Below are positions 7,934 through 10,654 of a DNA stretch of 10,654 nt, in pieces (the stretch's first letter is position 1; every line of letters starts with the position of its first letter). The position numbers and the translations under genes were made by a program. The stretch is from positions 1 through 10,654 of the forward strand of contig JAOZOL010000067.1 in NCBI GenBank assembly GCA_029933295.1, read 5' to 3'. Origin of the DNA: Desulfobacterales bacterium (lineage in GTDB: Bacteria; Desulfobacterota; Desulfobacteria; Desulfobacterales; Desulfosalsimonadaceae). Below the pieces are notes generated by a model that saw only the letters and a program-made list of their open reading frames with translations, searched no databases and was not told the DNA's origin.

Positions 7934-7938
7934 AGGGG
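7934..7938 (+). promoter_or_regulatory. Ribosome-binding site of the GHMP kinase gene
   Basis: AGGGG directly follows the recO stop codon and stands 6 nt before the ATG at 7945. It fixes that start. Confidence 0.6.
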
Positions 7939-7944
7939 TTCTAT

Positions 7945-9000
7945 ATGAATAATCAGCTATATGACATATTAACATCCGAAACCATCGGGGCGTCAGCGCC
8001 CTGCCGGATTGATATGGGCGGCACGCTGGATATCAGCAGTCTTTATTATCCCCTGGCATATCTGAATCCCTGCACGTTTAATATTGCCATCGGGTTGCGA
8101 ACCAGGGTCAGAATATCCCCATTTCAGGAAGGGTTTGTTAAAGTTTCGTCAAAAGGATTTGAAAGCGCTGAATTTCCCATTGATAAAGTTTTCTTTGATC
8201 ATCCCATGGGTCTTATGTTTGCAATTGCCGCTCATTTTAACATCCACGGGATTCATATTCAGATTGAATCATCTTCTCCGCCGCGAAGTGCCCTGGGCGG
8301 TTCTTCTGCAGCAGCAGTTGCGCTGATTGCCGCCTTTAACGAATTGTTGAAAAAATTAAAAAGACCCGGCATACCTTTTGACGGGATATCCCTTCTGGCC
8401 CATGCCATAGAAGAAAGCGTGGCCGGTGTGCCGTGCGGGCTTCAGGATCAGCTTGCCGCCGTTTACGGGGGGATAAACGCGTGGCACTGGAAGGGAAGGG
8501 GAGCACCGCAATTATTCATTAAGCAATCTGTGGTAAATGCAGAAAAATATCCGGATTTATCGGGGCATTTGTTACTTGCATATTGCGGAATCCCCCATGA
8601 GTCAAAAAATATTAACAGCATATGGATAAAACAGTTTCTTGCCGGGCAATCCCGGCCGCATTGGGTTGAAATAGTAAAAACGACCAATGCGTTTGTTGAT
8701 GCGTTTTCATCAGGGAATATTCATGGGGCAGTAAAGCTGTTAAATCGTGAAACCGGGATTCGCGTTGAAATGACACCGGATGTTTTGGATGAAACCGGGA
8801 AAAAGCTGGTTTGCGCGGCTTTGAATCAGGATTGCGGGGCCCGGTTTACCGGTGCAGGCGGGGGCGGGTGCATATGGGCACTCGGAGAGTACGAACAAAT
8901 TATAAATTTGAAAAAAGACTGGAATAAAATTCTTTCAGATAACCCGGCAGCCGGTCTTTTGGATTTTGATATTGACTCAGCAGGTTTAATGAAAGGGTAA
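7945..9000 (+). CDS. GHMP-family sugar kinase, heptose-7-phosphate-kinase-like
   Basis: This is a soluble ATP-dependent small-molecule kinase of 351 aa. All three GHMP motifs are visible: APCRIDMGGTLD near 18-29, the phosphate loop PPRSALGGSSAAA (112-124) and RFTGAGGGGC (300-309). The segment EESVAGVPCGLQDQLAAVYGG, with Asp168 the probable catalytic base, and CGIPHESKNIN are close in style to D-glycero-D-manno-heptose 7-phosphate kinases (HddA/LmbP type) and to galactokinase-related proteins. The usual FGGGTD of HddA is replaced by MGGTLD, so the substrate may differ. It sits between recO and glyQ with 12-nt and 4-nt gaps. The nearby methyltransferase and wecB-type epimerase make a role in nucleotide-sugar or surface-glycan supply plausible. 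The family call is firm; the substrate is a guess. Confidence 0.85.
   Translation: MNNQLYDILTSETIGASAPCRIDMGGTLDISSLYYPLAYLNPCTFNIAIGLRTRVRISPFQEGFVKVSSKGFESAEFPIDKVFFDHPMGLMFAIAAHFNIHGIHIQIESSSPPRSALGGSSAAAVALIAAFNELLKKLKRPGIPFDGISLLAHAIEESVAGVPCGLQDQLAAVYGGINAWHWKGRGAPQLFIKQSVVNAEKYPDLSGHLLLAYCGIPHESKNINSIWIKQFLAGQSRPHWVEIVKTTNAFVDAFSSGNIHGAVKLLNRETGIRVEMTPDVLDETGKKLVCAALNQDCGARFTGAGGGGCIWALGEYEQIINLKKDWNKILSDNPAAGLLDFDIDSAGLMKG
8994..8997 (+). promoter_or_regulatory. glyQ ribosome-binding site within the kinase gene end
   Basis: AGGG ends three bases before the last base of the kinase gene and 7 nt before the glyQ ATG at 9005. Translation of glyQ is therefore probably coupled to that of the kinase. 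Confidence 0.55.
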
Positions 9001-9004
9001 ACAG

Positions 9005-9871
9005 ATGTATTTTCAGGATGTGATTTTAAAATTACAAAAATTCTGGGCTCAAAAAGGGTGCGTGCTGGTACAGCCCTATGATATGGAAGTCGGTGCCGGA
9101 ACATTTCATCCGGCAACGTTGTTGAAATCGCTTGGACCGGAACCGTGGCATGTGGCGTATGTCCAGCCTTCCCGCAGACCCACCGACGGCCGGTACGGAG
9201 AAAACCCGAACCGGTTGCAGCATTATTATCAGTTCCAGGTAATTCTCAAACCATCCCCAACGGATATTCAACAATTATATTTAAACAGCTTAAAGGTTCT
9301 GGGAGTTGATCCCCTGGAGCATGATATCCGGTTTGTTGAAGATGACTGGGAATCACCCACGCTCGGCGCAGCAGGTCTCGGCTGGGAAGTGTGGCTTGAC
9401 GGGATGGAGATCACCCAGTTTACGTATTTTCAGATGGCCGGCAGCATTGAAGTTCATCCTGTATCTGTTGAAGTTACCTATGGCCTTGAACGGATCTGCA
9501 TGTACCTCCAGGGTGTTGATAATGTATTTGACATTCAGTGGAACGATAAAATCACTTACAGAGATGTCCATCACCAGCAGGAAGTCGAACAGTCGACATA
9601 TAATTTTGAAGTGGCTGACGTTTCCATGCTTTTTAGTTTTTTTAATATGTTTGAAGGTGAATCCAAAAAGTGTATCAGTGCCGATCTGGTCCTTCCGGCG
9701 TATGAATATTGTCTCAAGTGTTCCCATGTTTTCAATTTGCTGGATGCGCGTGGCGCTATCAGTGTTACCCAGAGAACCGGTTATATCGGGCGGATCAGAA
9801 ACCTTGCCAGGGCATGCGCTGAGGGGTATGTATTGCAAAGGGAAACATTGGGTTTTCCGTTGATGCGATAA
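9005..9871 (+). CDS. glyQ: Glycyl-tRNA synthetase alpha subunit
   Basis: GlyQ carries the catalytic class II core of the bacterial alpha2beta2 glycyl-tRNA synthetase and forms glycyl-adenylate. The beta subunit GlyS supplies tRNA recognition. The 288-aa sequence is a textbook match: it starts FQDVILKLQKFWAQKGCVLV, then GAGTFHPATLLKSLGPEPW, YVQPSRRPTDGRYGENPNR (motif 2 region), FVEDDWESPTLGAAGLGWEV, and the motif 3 region VTYGLERICMYLQGVDNVFD. It ends RIRNLARACAEGYVLQRETL-GFPL, as is normal for the family. It starts 4 nt after the sugar kinase gene. The partner glyS, most often directly downstream, is absent from the remaining 783 nt of the window, so it must be encoded elsewhere if the enzyme is functional. 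Confidence 0.97.
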   Translation: MYFQDVILKLQKFWAQKGCVLVQPYDMEVGAGTFHPATLLKSLGPEPWHVAYVQPSRRPTDGRYGENPNRLQHYYQFQVILKPSPTDIQQLYLNSLKVLGVDPLEHDIRFVEDDWESPTLGAAGLGWEVWLDGMEITQFTYFQMAGSIEVHPVSVEVTYGLERICMYLQGVDNVFDIQWNDKITYRDVHHQQEVEQSTYNFEVADVSMLFSFFNMFEGESKKCISADLVLPAYEYCLKCSHVFNLLDARGAISVTQRTGYIGRIRNLARACAEGYVLQRETLGFPLMR

Positions 9872-9920
9872 GGAAATAAAAAAGATCGAATTCTAATCAG
9901 GAATTGGATATCCGTAAGCA

Positions 9921-9934
9921 ACTGACCACTGATT
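9921..9934 (+). repeat. Two-unit heptamer repeat downstream of glyQ
   Basis: ACTGACC is followed by ACTGATT, two imperfect 7-bp units in the 99-nt gap between glyQ and the methyltransferase gene. On its own this is near chance. It is recorded because the other intergenic repeats of this window also have a 7-bp period. The rest of the gap holds no gene, and I see no convincing terminator in it. Confidence 0.35.
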
Positions 9935-9970
9935 TATTTCGGGGGCAAATTAAGGAATATTTATTTTAAT

Positions 9971-10528
9971 ATGGCATTGTTAAGTAACAGGCTCACCCAA
10001 TGGCGGCATGCGATGATTCGGCCTTATATTCAGGGCGATATTCTTGACCTGGGTTGCGGTGATGCGGTTATTTTAAAGGAGTTCATCGGCTCCATCAATT
10101 ATTATTGCGGCATTGAATGGAGCTTAAAACATATTGAAAATGTGCAGAAACGATTCCCTGAAGCACGAATGGAACGGCGAAATTTGGACAAGGATATCCT
10201 GGATTTGGATAGAAAATTTGATGTTGTGCTTATGGTTGCCCTGATTGAGCATATCTGGAACCAGCGGTTTTTATTTGAACAGGTTATGGATTGCCTGAAG
10301 CCGGATGGAAAGATTGTAATTACGACGCCTACGCCGTTTGGAAATGATATAGTGCATCGGTTAGGTGCTAAGCTGGGGCTTTTTGCCCAATCCGCAGTGG
10401 ATGACCATATGGTTATTTATAATAAACTTCGTTTCCGGAATCTGGCCCGGGAATTTGATTTAAAAGTTGAAGTATATAAAACATTTCAGTTTTTCTGTAA
10501 TCAATTGGTGGTGATGGGAAGAAGGTGA
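9971..10528 (+). CDS. Class I SAM-dependent methyltransferase
   Basis: This small soluble methyltransferase of 185 aa has an unknown acceptor. Motif I, GDILDLGCGDAVILKEF (about 18-34), binds S-adenosylmethionine. An acidic residue follows strand 2 (YCGIEWSLKHIE), FDVVLMVALIEHIW is the motif IV/post-IV segment, and LKPDGKIVITTPTPFG is the motif V/VI region. It is of the Methyltransf_11/UbiE-like kind often found in polysaccharide and lipid gene clusters, and it is shorter than many members. An AAGGA at 9952-9956 lies 14 nt before the ATG at 9971, which is rather far. An in-frame ATG at 10013 would remove much of the N-terminal helix but leave motif I. Its stop codon (TGA, 10526-10528) is formed by the first unit of the downstream heptamer array. 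With wecB following, it is probably a surface-glycan gene. Confidence 0.82.
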   Translation: MALLSNRLTQWRHAMIRPYIQGDILDLGCGDAVILKEFIGSINYYCGIEWSLKHIENVQKRFPEARMERRNLDKDILDLDRKFDVVLMVALIEHIWNQRFLFEQVMDCLKPDGKIVITTPTPFGNDIVHRLGAKLGLFAQSAVDDHMVIYNKLRFRNLAREFDLKVEVYKTFQFFCNQLVVMGRR

Positions 10529-10571
10529 AAGGTGAAAGGTGAAAGGTCAAAGGTGAAAGGTGAAAGGGAAA
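10523..10571 (+). repeat. Heptamer tandem repeat (AGGTGAA) between methyltransferase and wecB genes
   Basis: Six consecutive 7-bp units start at 10523: AGGTGAA three times, AGGTCAA once, and AGGTGAA twice. A degenerate AGGGAAA (10565-10571) follows. The first unit provides the last Arg codon and the stop codon of the methyltransferase gene. Each AGGTGA resembles a Shine-Dalgarno core, and the array ends 13 nt before the wecB start. Read on the other strand, the unit is TTCACCT, sharing TTCAC with the TTCACGG heptamers of the mfd repeat arm. Confidence 0.93.
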
Positions 10572-10574
10572 AAG

Positions 10575-10580
10575 AAAGGT
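10575..10580 (+). promoter_or_regulatory. Likely wecB ribosome-binding site
   Basis: AAAGGT lies 4 nt before the ATG at 10585. It may itself be a decayed unit of the heptamer array. The last full array unit (10558-10564) is 20 nt away, too far for normal use. Confidence 0.4.
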
Positions 10581-10584
10581 ATTG

Positions 10585-10654
10585 ATGAAGATAATTAATG
10601 TTGTGGGTGCGCGGCCGAATTTTATGAAAATAGCGCCAATCGTCGAGGCGATGA
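10585..10654 (+). CDS. wecB: UDP-N-acetylglucosamine 2-epimerase, N-terminal fragment
   Basis: The first 23 codons are present, and the gene runs off the window end. The start MKIINVVGARPNFMKIAPI is the characteristic N-terminal Rossmann strand and substrate loop of non-hydrolysing UDP-GlcNAc 2-epimerases, which interconvert UDP-GlcNAc and UDP-ManNAc for surface polysaccharides. The GARPNFMKIAP form is typical of the family. A TTG immediately upstream (10582) is in frame, but the ATG is the better start. The gene follows the methyltransferase by 56 nt, most of it the heptamer array. The call rests on a short but distinctive segment. Confidence 0.78.
   Translation, partial: MKIINVVGARPNFMKIAPIVEAM

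Noticed and set aside
9306..9863. Open reading frames overlapping glyQ in other frames (plus-strand 185 codons, minus-strand 161 codons at 9353-9838)
   Set aside because: They lie wholly within a strongly conserved glyQ and their translations show no recognisable family pattern. They are shadows of its codon use.
9872..9970. Remnant of glyS after glyQ
   Set aside because: The 99-nt gap shows no stretch resembling the start of the beta subunit in any frame I read, so I see no sign of a pseudogene.
10523..10571. Heptamer array as a CRISPR
   Set aside because: The units are 7 bp and directly adjacent, with no unique spacers and no cas genes nearby.

Overview
The window looks like a chromosomal piece of an anaerobic, sulfate-reducer-type deltaproteobacterium (Desulfobacterota, probably near Desulfobacterales). 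This is an inference from protein style, mid-40s percent GC by eye, a bacterial alpha/beta-type glycyl-tRNA synthetase, and the grouping of recO with glyQ. All nine genes lie on the plus strand. Eight are complete and the last is cut by the window edge. No tRNA, rRNA, CRISPR array, transposase or phage gene was seen.

Layout. (1) Positions 1-3802: a full-length mfd gene (transcription-repair coupling factor) lies between two arms of a long imperfect inverted repeat (1-134 and 3683-3802). The right arm contains the last three codons and stop codon of mfd. (2) Positions 3803-3984: a spacer with a degenerate third piece of the same repeat and a good sigma70-like promoter. (3) Positions 3985-7932: a secreted SurA-type chaperone/prolyl isomerase, a RodZ-like membrane HTH protein, the magnesium channel MgtE and the repair protein RecO. 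The spacing from rodZ to recO is very tight, so at least these are probably co-transcribed. (4) Positions 7945-9871: a GHMP sugar kinase resembling the heptose-7-phosphate kinase group, then glyQ, each 4-12 nt after the preceding gene. (5) Positions 9872-10654: glyS, the expected partner of glyQ, is not next. A small SAM methyltransferase follows, then a heptamer tandem repeat, then the start of a wecB-type UDP-GlcNAc 2-epimerase. This probably marks the edge of a surface-polysaccharide locus.

The genes are mostly housekeeping: DNA repair (mfd, recO), envelope assembly and shape (surA, rodZ), Mg2+ uptake (mgtE) and translation (glyQ). The sugar genes may contribute to the cell surface. The most unusual signals are in non-coding DNA: the inverted repeat that brackets exactly one gene, whose arms differ by exactly two 7-bp units, and further 7-bp tandem repeats in two other intergenic gaps.
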